Positions 1 to 5,584 of a DNA stretch of 7,468 nt are shown one piece after another (positions within the stretch are counted from its first letter, which is position 1; the number at the start of each line of letters is the position of its first letter). The position numbers and the translations under genes were made by a program. The notes under the pieces were generated by a model. That model was not told where the DNA came from. It did not search any database and saw only the letters and a list, made by a program, of their open reading frames with translations. The stretch comes from JAVXAG01 sp040307645 (GTDB lineage Bacteria; Bacillota; Clostridia; Peptostreptococcales; Anaerovoracaceae), in NCBI GenBank assembly GCA_040307645.1, contig JAWRJF010000044.1:1-7468 (forward strand). The letters run 5' to 3'.

Positions 1-647
1 CCAAAAAGTTCTGATTCTACCATAGTTTGGGCAAATACCTGACAATTAACCGGTATAAAGTCCCTTTCTTTGCGCTTACTATTTTGATGAATATATTTGG
101 CAATTACTTCTTTTCCAACTCCTGACTCGCCTAATAAAAGTACATTAATATCTGTTTCTGCTGCCTTTCTACATATCTCGAGAATATTTTTGAATGTAGA
201 ACTTTTTGTCTTTAAATATAATTGAGGCTCAGTACTGTTTTTCTTTAATATCTCGTTCGTTCTTTCCAATGCTTTTATTTTAGCCATTCTGCTTATTTCG
301 ACTAATAAGGTCTCAGGATCACTACTCTTTACAAAATACCCCGTAGCACCGTATCTCATTGCTTCAACTGCACTTTCTATGGTTCCAAAGGCTGTCATAA
401 CCATGATTTCAAGTTCCTTTTGTTTTGCTTTTACTCTCTGTATCAGCTCGATACCATCAATGCCTGGCATTTTAAGGTCTGTCATTATTAAGTCAAAGTC
501 GTGGCTTTCAATCTTTTTAAGTGCCTCTATACCATTAGAACACGTTTCCACAGTATATCCCTTTTCACTTAGGATATATGAAAACACTCTCTGATACTCA
601 ATTTCATCATCAACAATTAATATTCTAAAGCCTATATTATAATCCAT
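1..647 (-). CDS. NtrC-family sigma-54-dependent response regulator, C-terminus cut off by window edge
   Basis: 215 residues are visible. Residues 8-120 form a receiver domain: acidic pocket D13-D14, phospho-acceptor D57 in ITDLKMPG, T85 and K107. The Pro that usually follows this Lys is Ser here. After a linker, residues 150-215 begin a sigma-54-interacting AAA+ ATPase, with Walker A GESGVGKE at 173-180 and the typical NC...ESELFG run at the window edge. The GAFTGA loop, Walker B and DNA-binding HTH must lie beyond base 1. Proteins of this family, when phosphorylated, hydrolyse ATP to open RNA polymerase-sigma-54 promoters. The ATG overlaps the 3' end of the kinase gene by 11 bp and has its own AAAGGAG site, so the two are translationally coupled and almost surely partners. 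The regulated genes are not identifiable here. The family call is very secure. Confidence 0.95.
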   Translation of the reverse strand, partial: MDYNIGFRILIVDDEIEYQRVFSYILSEKGYTVETCSNGIEALKKIESHDFDLIMTDLKMPGIDGIELIQRVKAKQKELEIMVMTAFGTIESAVEAMRYGATGYFVKSSDPETLLVEISRMAKIKALERTNEILKKNSTEPQLYLKTKSSTFKNILEICRKAAETDINVLLLGESGVGKEVIAKYIHQNSKRKERDFIPVNCQVFAQTMVESELF

Positions 648-2613
648 TTTGTTCTCCTTTATCTGGTATTATAACTATAAATTTACTTCCCTTATTTCTA
701 TCACTATCCACACTTATATTACCATTTAACTTTTCTAACTCTGAACTAACTAAATACAATCCCAGTCCTGTTCCTGATAACTTTGTTGTATAAAAAGGGT
801 TAAAAATATTTTCTATCTTTTCTTCGTTTATCCCCGGCCCATTATCAGTAATTGAAAACCATAGTTGTTGTTCCTTTAGCTTAGCATTTATGGTGATTAA
901 ATTTTCTTCAGAATTATTATAGCCTTCAAAGGCTTCAATTGCATTGTTTAGTAAATTAAAAATAATAATTTTCAAGGCTTCTTCATCTGTATAAAATTTT
1001 TCTGCACAATCATACTTCTTTTTTACTTTTATTTTCTTCTTTTCTAACCGCTTTTCTTCAAGATCTAAAATACTATCTATCAAGGTGACAATGTCAATAT
1101 AGGACCTTACTTCCTTCCCCTGTCTAGAGAAGTTTAATAAGTTTTCTATAAGGCTATTTATCCGATCTACCGAGTTTTCTATGACATCTATTGCATGGTT
1201 TGATATATCATCTACTGCATACTTTTTCATAATATACTTGTAATTCTTAATAAGACCAAGAGGATTACGAATCTCGTGGGCCAATCCTGCTGAAAGCTGT
1301 CCTACCGCAATCATTTTATTTTGTTGCCTAATTCTTCTCTCTCCTAAAATCGTATCTGTAACATCCCTTATTAATACTAATCTATGTCCATCGGTTCCTT
1401 CGATTTCATTAATATCTATATTAAAATACAAATTGCCATGTTTATATATCTCCAGTTTCTTATTACAGCCTTTCTCATATAATTCACTAATAATAGTGAA
1501 TTCTGATATGCTGTGACCCACAATACTACTTTTTTCAGTATTACACAGTTTTATAGCTGCTTCATTGCATTCCAAAACCAGATTTTCTTTATTAATAACA
1601 ATCAGGTATATTTTTATATTGTCAATTATTGTTTGAAGACTACTTCTCTGAATTTCAATCTCCTGGGTCTTTTCCTTTATTTTTTTCTGCATTATATCGT
1701 TCCAAATATATAGTAGAATAATAGTTGCAAAAATTACAATTATAACTGTTGGTATCCATCTATATGATGTTATATCGGTAATAATTGGTGCTGAGCTTCC
1801 AAACCATTTTTGTTGGGTCTGAACCAAAATATTTTTTTGCTTTAATTTTAAAATACCTTTATTTAGTATATTAAGCAAAACTTTATTTTCTTTTTTTACA
1901 GCTAAGGTTACATCTTTTTCATATAAAGGTTCTTTTAGAATATTTAACTCTTCTTCTATATCTTTGCTATAATAATCTATTACCGTTTCATCTCCAGCAA
2001 TAGCATCAACTTTATTGCGAGCCAGTAAATTCAAAGCTTCTTGTATACTTTCTACTTTCCACAGATTTATTCCCAACCCTTTTTTTGACTCTTCTCTTAA
2101 AAGCTCTTCTGAATAATCTCCCTCGGCAACAGCCACTGTCTTTTGTTTTAAATCTTCTAGTGTAAAAATATTATTATCTTTCCTTGTTACCAAAACGCCT
2201 CTTAAACTGTACATAGCCTGGGAAAAATCAAACTTTTTATGTCTTATTTTACTGGGGAATAAATCTGACATGTCGATTTTCCCTTCTTCCAGCGAGTGGA
2301 TTACTCCCTTCCATGCCAATGGTTTATAATTTATTGTGGTACCTAATTCTATAGATAAGGAAGTCATGTAATCTATTACTAGCCCTTGATTTTGTCCATT
2401 CTTTTTGTTTACGAAAGAAATAGGTGCCGCATTTTTATCAGCCCCATATGTTATGCCACCTTTGTTTTTTAGATAAGCTTTTTCAACCGAATTCAAAGGC
2501 ATAGAGTATTTTATATAATCTAATATTGAAATATCATACTTCACTTGAGTAATCCAGCTGAAGCATAATATTAAAGAAATAAAAACAATTATTAGTTTAG
2601 CAAATCTTTTCAT
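637..2613 (-). CDS. Membrane sensor histidine kinase with periplasmic-binding-protein-like (SBP_bac_3) sensor and PAS domain
   Basis: 658-residue protein. Residues 5-22 are an N-terminal membrane segment. Residues 45-272 form a Venus-flytrap domain of the bacterial extracellular solute-binding family 3 (BvgS/EvgS-like), which in relatives binds amino acids or similar small ligands outside the membrane. A second membrane helix spans 286-306. It is followed by a charged linker, a PAS domain (about 322-420), a HisKA domain with phospho-His H446 in LAHEIRNP, and a HATPase domain with N box NLLNNAIEA (553-561), G1 DNGPG (590-594), F box NPFYTT (605-610) and G2 GTGLGL (614-619). All catalytic motifs are intact, so the kinase should be active. 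The ATG at 2613 has a GGAG site 8 nt upstream. It is co-transcribed with the sigma-54 response regulator. The ligand cannot be read from the sequence; amino-acid sensing is an inference from the fold. Confidence 0.95.
   Translation of the reverse strand: MKRFAKLIIVFISLILCFSWITQVKYDISILDYIKYSMPLNSVEKAYLKNKGGITYGADKNAAPISFVNKKNGQNQGLVIDYMTSLSIELGTTINYKPLAWKGVIHSLEEGKIDMSDLFPSKIRHKKFDFSQAMYSLRGVLVTRKDNNIFTLEDLKQKTVAVAEGDYSEELLREESKKGLGINLWKVESIQEALNLLARNKVDAIAGDETVIDYYSKDIEEELNILKEPLYEKDVTLAVKKENKVLLNILNKGILKLKQKNILVQTQQKWFGSSAPIITDITSYRWIPTVIIVIFATIILLYIWNDIMQKKIKEKTQEIEIQRSSLQTIIDNIKIYLIVINKENLVLECNEAAIKLCNTEKSSIVGHSISEFTIISELYEKGCNKKLEIYKHGNLYFNIDINEIEGTDGHRLVLIRDVTDTILGERRIRQQNKMIAVGQLSAGLAHEIRNPLGLIKNYKYIMKKYAVDDISNHAIDVIENSVDRINSLIENLLNFSRQGKEVRSYIDIVTLIDSILDLEEKRLEKKKIKVKKKYDCAEKFYTDEEALKIIIFNLLNNAIEAFEGYNNSEENLITINAKLKEQQLWFSITDNGPGINEEKIENIFNPFYTTKLSGTGLGLYLVSSELEKLNGNISVDSDRNKGSKFIVIIPDKGEQNGL
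654..660 (-). promoter_or_regulatory. Ribosome binding site of the response regulator gene
   Basis: AAAGGAG on the minus strand lies 6 nt before the ATG at 647. It sits inside the last codons of the upstream kinase gene. This fixes the regulator start and shows tight coupling to kinase translation. Confidence 0.8.
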
Positions 2614-2652
2614 ATCTTTTTCTCCATGTTTTCTTAATCCATTCTACCATGA

Positions 2653-2679
2653 ATAATATTTTTTTTATATTTTTTTCAA
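2653..2679 (-). promoter_or_regulatory. Possible sigma-A promoter of the kinase-regulator operon
   Basis: On the minus strand a TTGAAA -35 (2679-2674) and a TATTAT -10 (2658-2653) are separated by 15 nt, shorter than the ideal 17. It is the best candidate in the 136-bp gap. Its -35 overlaps the -35 of the divergent ECF-type promoter. Confidence 0.3.
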
Positions 2680-2701
2680 CTTTTTTGTTATCTTTTACGT
2701 C
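2675..2701 (+). promoter_or_regulatory. ECF-sigma-type promoter of the SGNH/DUF4358/sigma/anti-sigma operon
   Basis: A -35 element TTCAAC (2675-2680) is followed by 17 nt containing a T-tract, then a -10 CGTC (2698-2701). Bacillus ECF sigmas of the SigM/SigX/SigV/SigW group recognise AAC-containing -35 elements and a CGTC or CGTA -10 at 16-17 nt, often with a T-rich spacer. A start near 2708 would give a leader of about 40 nt before the ATG at 2750. An overlapping weaker sigma-A-like pair, TTGTTA (2685-2690) and TATAGA (2708-2713), also exists and could give basal expression. The link to the ECF sigma gene three genes downstream is an inference from operon position. Confidence 0.6.
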
Positions 2702-2749
2702 TAAATATATAGATGCATCAAAATTACTAGATAAGGAGCAAAATAATAA

Positions 2750-3529
2750 ATGAGGCGAAATAAAAGACATAGAAAAAACAAACTAATAATATTACTAATT
2801 ATTTTAATTGTTATAATAATTGGTTCTGTTGTAATAATTAAATCATTTACAGCCACAAATAAAGCAGAACCTCTACCAGAAAAGCAAGATACTACATCCC
2901 AGCAAGAATATGACTATTCTTCACCAGTACCAAAATCTCCTGCTGTAGAAAATACATACTTTGATGATGCAATTTTCATTGGTAATTCTAGAACTGAAGG
3001 ATTTTTCCTGTATTCTGGTTTATCAAATTCAAAGGTTTATGCTCATAAAGGTCTTATGGTAAATACATTTTTTACAGATAAAATTTACACCCAAAATGAA
3101 AAAAAAGTAACTATGCTAGATGCTATTAAATCAGATTCATCCTTCAACAAAGCTTATATAATGCTAGGAATGAATGAGTTGGGTTGGGGTTATCCCGATT
3201 TATTTATAGAAAAGTACTCCAAGATAATAGATGAAGTTAGAAATGTTAATCCTAATGCTATTATATATATCCAATCTATCATACCCGTATCCAAAGATAG
3301 ATCTTTAAACGATAAAATATATAATATGGATAATATTAATAAATTTAATAAATTAATTAAGCAGATGGCACAAAACAAAAAAGTTTATTATATAAACCTT
3401 TCTGAAAAGTTATCCAACGATGAAGGATTTTTACCTCCAGATGTTTCGTATGATGGTATTCATTTAAAATCAGATTATTGTAAAAAATGGCTAAAATACC
3501 TAAAAACCCATACGGTCAAGGAGGCTTAA
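2750..3529 (+). CDS. Membrane-anchored SGNH/GDSL-family hydrolase or acyltransferase
   Basis: 259 residues: a basic N-terminus, one membrane helix (about 11-31), a low-complexity Pro/Ser/Gln stalk (about 38-66), then an extracellular SGNH domain. Block I is IFIGNSRTEGF with nucleophile S80 (GNS in place of GDS). G101 is the likely block II glycine. Block III is MLGMNELG with N142. Block V is DGIHLK with D235 and H238. The catalytic Ser, Asn, Asp and His are therefore all present. The family removes or transfers acyl groups on polysaccharides or lipids; extracytoplasmic members such as the SGNH domain of OatA act on cell-wall glycans. It leads the operon, 3 bp before the DUF4358 gene, with an ECF-type promoter upstream. 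The start is supported by AAGGAG 11 nt before the ATG. The exact substrate is unknown; a role in wall or surface-polymer acylation is inferred from context. Confidence 0.82.
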   Translation: MRRNKRHRKNKLIILLIILIVIIIGSVVIIKSFTATNKAEPLPEKQDTTSQQEYDYSSPVPKSPAVENTYFDDAIFIGNSRTEGFFLYSGLSNSKVYAHKGLMVNTFFTDKIYTQNEKKVTMLDAIKSDSSFNKAYIMLGMNELGWGYPDLFIEKYSKIIDEVRNVNPNAIIYIQSIIPVSKDRSLNDKIYNMDNINKFNKLIKQMAQNKKVYYINLSEKLSNDEGFLPPDVSYDGIHLKSDYCKKWLKYLKTHTVKEA

Positions 3530-3532
3530 AAG

Positions 3533-3991
3533 ATGAAAAAATTTTTTTGTTCCGCATGTGTTATAATATTGATAATCTCTGCTTGCGGATGCACAACTTC
3601 TGAAAAAGTATATATAAATATGGATGATTTCGCCTCTTATCTCCTTCAAAATATTACATTTGAAGATGAACTAACAAAATTAGATGATGATATGATTTCT
3701 AATATCTATGATATAGAGGAAGGCGTAACGGCATCGGTTTATGTTGGAAGTGGTGCTACTGCTGAAGAGATTGCAATATTTAAAACATTAAATAATAACA
3801 ACGCTAAAAAAGTAAAAGAGGCCATTACTGATCATATAAAAAAACAGAAAGACTCATTTAGCTCTTATATGCCTTTAGAACTAAAAAAGCTTAATAATGC
3901 AGTTATCATTGAAAAAGCACCATATATAATACTATTGATATCCAATGAGAGCGATGCAAAAAGTATTATAGAAAAATATAACAAGGAGTAA
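3533..3991 (+). CDS. DUF4358-family lipoprotein
   Basis: 152 residues with a short lipoprotein signal peptide: Lys-Lys start, a hydrophobic core, and lipobox ISAC with the lipid-bearing cysteine at position 18. The mature part has the DUF4358 pattern: predicted alternating strands and helices and a GSGATAEEIAIFK segment around residues 72-84. The family has no proven biochemical function that I know of. In Clostridia I recall it encoded near SGNH hydrolases and MBOAT acyltransferases, suggesting an accessory role in surface-polymer acylation; no MBOAT gene lies in this window. AAGGAGG lies 8 nt before the ATG, and the gap to the SGNH stop codon is only 3 nt, so the two are co-translated. The stop codon overlaps the ribosome-binding region of the sigma gene. 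Confidence 0.72.
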   Translation: MKKFFCSACVIILIISACGCTTSEKVYINMDDFASYLLQNITFEDELTKLDDDMISNIYDIEEGVTASVYVGSGATAEEIAIFKTLNNNNAKKVKEAITDHIKKQKDSFSSYMPLELKKLNNAVIIEKAPYIILLISNESDAKSIIEKYNKE

Positions 3992-4001
3992 TTTATCAAT
4001 T

Positions 4002-4457
4002 TTGGATATTAATCGCAAAGAACTATTTATTGAATATATAAAAGAAAATCAGGAGAATTTTTATAGGTTGGTCTATAGCTATGTTAACAATCCTGATACA
4101 ACTTTGGATTTAATTCAGGAATCCATTATATTAGGGCTAAAAAATATAGAAAAACTAAAAGAGCCTCAGTATATAAAAACCTGGTTTTATAGAATATTAG
4201 TAAATACCTGTCTCTCCTATCTTAGGAAAAACAAAAAACTTCCTCAGTTTGAGGTTTTATGTGATAATATCCAAGATAGAGATAATTGCTTTGATGAGGT
4301 AAAACGAAAAGAAATACTTGACATCATATCCACCTTGGATCCAGAATTAAAAACTATAGTGTTCCTTAAGTTTTATGAAGAGATGACTTTTTTAGAGATT
4401 TCAAAAGTTACTAAAGTTAATGTGAATACGATCAAATCGAAATACCTGATAACTTAG
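4002..4457 (+). CDS. ECF-type RNA polymerase sigma factor, C-terminal recognition helix disrupted
   Basis: 151 residues from a TTG start, with AAGGAG 13 nt upstream (an in-frame ATT at 3999 would be 10 nt away; no ATG is near). Residues 15-78 are sigma region 2, including DLIQESIILGLKNIEKLK and the KTWFYRILVNTCLSYLRK segment. Residues 100-146 are region 4, with a helix-turn-helix beginning at MTFLEISKVTKVNVNTIKS. Family members normally continue with a basic run such as RLYRAKKKL for about 15-20 more residues. Here the frame changes to KYLIT and stops, removing the end of the recognition helix that contacts the -35 element. The gene is paired with an RsiV-like anti-sigma gene, so it resembles SigV-type lysozyme-response sigmas. 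The truncated form probably binds -35 DNA poorly. The ECF call is firm; the activity of this allele is doubtful. Confidence 0.85.
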   Translation: MDINRKELFIEYIKENQENFYRLVYSYVNNPDTTLDLIQESIILGLKNIEKLKEPQYIKTWFYRILVNTCLSYLRKNKKLPQFEVLCDNIQDRDNCFDEVKRKEILDIISTLDPELKTIVFLKFYEEMTFLEISKVTKVNVNTIKSKYLIT

Positions 4458-5233
4458 ATTTTGTCATAAACACTGCCCTGAAGGAACCAAAAAAACATAA
4501 GAACTGGATAAAATACGTAACTGCATGTGCAGCAGCTTTCATGTGTTTTTTCTCCGCCTTAAACTTAAGCCCTTCCTTTGCTGCTGTTGCCAGTGATATC
4601 CCTGTACTGGGAAATATATGTAAGATATTCACTGTATCTCATTATGATTATAGTGATGAATCACAGCTAATAAATATTACCATACCTAAAATCGAAGTAG
4701 AAGGTGGCCCTGAATGGCAAAATAAATTAAACAAAGAAATCTACGATATGATAATATCAGAAAAGGAAGCCGCAGAAGCACATGCAAAAGAATACTATAA
4801 AGCTTTTATTGACACCGGTGGAAATCCTAAAGACTATCATCCTGTCAATCTCCTTGTTGATTATGAAATAAAGTATATAAATAAAGATTATGCCTCTTTT
4901 AAAGTATATAAATATGAAGCCATGGCTTCCTCATATACCTTAAGCCACTATTATAATGTTGATTTAAACACAGGAAAATTAACTACTCTAAAGGACTGGT
5001 TGGGAGAGGATTATATTAACCTGGTCTCCAAAGAAGTGGAAACTCAAATTAGTCAATTAAGTCCTAACTCAAAATCTTTCTACTTTGATGACATAGATAT
5101 TAAAAAAACCATAAATGAAAATACAAATTTTTATTTAACTAAAGATGGTTCTTCCTTAGTAGTAGTCTTCGGAAAATATGAAATTGCTGCTGGTGCTGCC
5201 GGAGAGCCTGAATTTACAATCCCAATGCAGTAG
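4421..5233 (+). CDS. RsiV-like transmembrane anti-sigma factor (DUF4163/DUF3298), 5' end lost; probable pseudogene or frameshift product
   Basis: The open frame after the stop at 4418-4420 encodes 270 residues beginning CEYDQIEIPDNLDFVINTAL, the conserved cytoplasmic sigma-binding start of RsiV-type proteins. A membrane helix (about W29-L49), an AVA signal-peptidase-like site (residues 55-57) and an extracellular DUF4163/DUF3298 domain follow; the last part has NVDLNTGKLTTLKDWLG and ends GAAGEPEFTIPM. In Bacillus and Clostridioides such proteins bind lysozyme and release an ECF sigma when cleaved. No ATG, GTG or TTG occurs in frame before 4541. The ATG at 4541 lacks a ribosome binding site and would cut the membrane helix in half, so it is not a credible native start. 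The first 37 nt overlap the sigma gene in the -1 frame. Homology is strong; expression of this copy is uncertain. The terminator follows 20 bp after the stop. Confidence 0.75.
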   Translation, partial: CEYDQIEIPDNLDFVINTALKEPKKHKNWIKYVTACAAAFMCFFSALNLSPSFAAVASDIPVLGNICKIFTVSHYDYSDESQLINITIPKIEVEGGPEWQNKLNKEIYDMIISEKEAAEAHAKEYYKAFIDTGGNPKDYHPVNLLVDYEIKYINKDYASFKVYKYEAMASSYTLSHYYNVDLNTGKLTTLKDWLGEDYINLVSKEVETQISQLSPNSKSFYFDDIDIKKTINENTNFYLTKDGSSLVVVFGKYEIAAGAAGEPEFTIPMQ

Positions 5234-5253
5234 ACATAATTTTAAAATATAAC

Positions 5254-5303
5254 AAAAACCACCCTAAAGTGCAGATTTTTTACGACACTTAAGGGTGGTT
5301 TTT
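5254..5303. terminator. Bidirectional Rho-independent terminator between the sigma operon and tRNA-Arg
   Basis: An 18-bp stem (5254-5271 with 5286-5303) has one mismatch and a 14-nt loop. The outer A/T ends give T-tracts on both strands. It ends the plus-strand operon 20 bp after the anti-sigma stop, and the minus-strand tRNA transcript 4 nt after its CCA end. Confidence 0.92.
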
Positions 5304-5307
5304 CTAT

Positions 5308-5382
5308 TGGTATCCCCGGCCAGAATCGAACTGGCAACGACGCTTTAGGAGAGCGTTGTTATATCCATTTAACTACGGAGAC
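5308..5382 (-). tRNA. tRNA-Arg (anticodon CCT)
   Basis: 75 nt including an encoded CCA. The acceptor stem GTCTCCG/CGGGGAT has G1-U72 and U4-G69 wobbles. The D stem is GTTA/TAAC with GG in the loop. The anticodon stem is ACGCT/AGCGT with loop CTCCTAA, so the anticodon is CCT and it reads AGG. The T stem is GCCAG/CTGGC with loop TTCGATT. The variable loop is CGTT and the discriminator is A. All arms fold. It is convergent with the sigma operon and shares its terminator. Confidence 0.95.
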
Positions 5383-5416
5383 ATGCTATTATTTTTATAT
5401 AAAATTAACACTAGTT

Positions 5417-5445
5417 ATTTTATCATGATTTTCTCTTTTTTTCAA
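5417..5445 (-). promoter_or_regulatory. Sigma-A promoter of tRNA-Arg
   Basis: On the minus strand TTGAAA (5445-5440) and TAAAAT (5422-5417) are separated by exactly 17 nt. The predicted start, near 5410, is about 28 nt before the mature tRNA 5' end. Confidence 0.75.
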
Positions 5446-5499
5446 CTATCATAAGCATAATTTTATTGTAATAATTTTCAAAAAATTCCACTTTGCATA

Positions 5500-5528
5500 T
5501 TGAATACAAGATAGTTATATAGTAAAAT
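5500..5528 (+). promoter_or_regulatory. Sigma-A promoter of the CoA-transferase gene
   Basis: TTGAAT (5500-5505) and TAAAAT (5523-5528) are separated by 17 nt, giving a start near 5535 and a leader of about 50 nt. A second TATAAT at 5545-5550 lacks a good -35 and lies inside the Rex-like operator. Confidence 0.65.
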
Positions 5529-5539
5529 GACCTTAATGT

Positions 5540-5557
5540 TTGTTTATAATTTAACAA
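5540..5557. promoter_or_regulatory. Rex-type operator (redox control)
   Basis: The 18-bp sequence TTGTTTATAATTTAACAA is a near-perfect inverted repeat (TTGTTtA-N4-TTAACAA). It differs at one base from the clostridial Rex consensus TTGTTAA-N4-TTAACAA. It lies just downstream of the predicted start, where a bound repressor would block transcription. Rex releases DNA when NADH/NAD+ is high and controls fermentative genes in Clostridia. The rex gene itself is not in the window. Confidence 0.6.
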
Positions 5558-5571
5558 GGCAAATAGAAAAT

Positions 5572-5576
5572 GGAGG
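5572..5576 (+). promoter_or_regulatory. Ribosome binding site deciding the CoA-transferase start
   Basis: GGAGG lies 8 nt before the ATG at 5585. The in-frame ATG at 5570 overlaps the upstream edge of this site and has only a weak AAGG 10 nt before it. The later ATG is therefore preferred. Confidence 0.75.
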
Positions 5577-5584
5577 ATTTAAGC

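Noticed and set aside
379..594. Plus-strand open frame opposite the response regulator
   Set aside because: It is the complement of a clear receiver domain, has no ribosome binding site and no recognisable product.
4431..4445. Classical -1 slippery heptamer at the sigma/anti-sigma overlap
   Set aside because: No X XXY YYZ heptamer in the right phase and no strong downstream hairpin was found, so programmed frameshifting is only a secondary hypothesis.
4432..4632. Minus-strand open frame across the sigma/anti-sigma junction
   Set aside because: It is antisense to the recognisable anti-sigma coding sequence and has no family signature.
4541..5233. ATG at 4541 as the native start of the anti-sigma factor
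   Set aside because: It has no Shine-Dalgarno sequence, falls in the middle of the membrane helix, and discards a conserved cytoplasmic sigma-binding segment readable upstream in the same frame.
5383..5584. Riboswitch or T-box in the CoA-transferase leader
   Set aside because: The predicted leader is only about 50 nt and contains no T-box motif or terminator hairpin; promoters and the Rex-like site explain the region.
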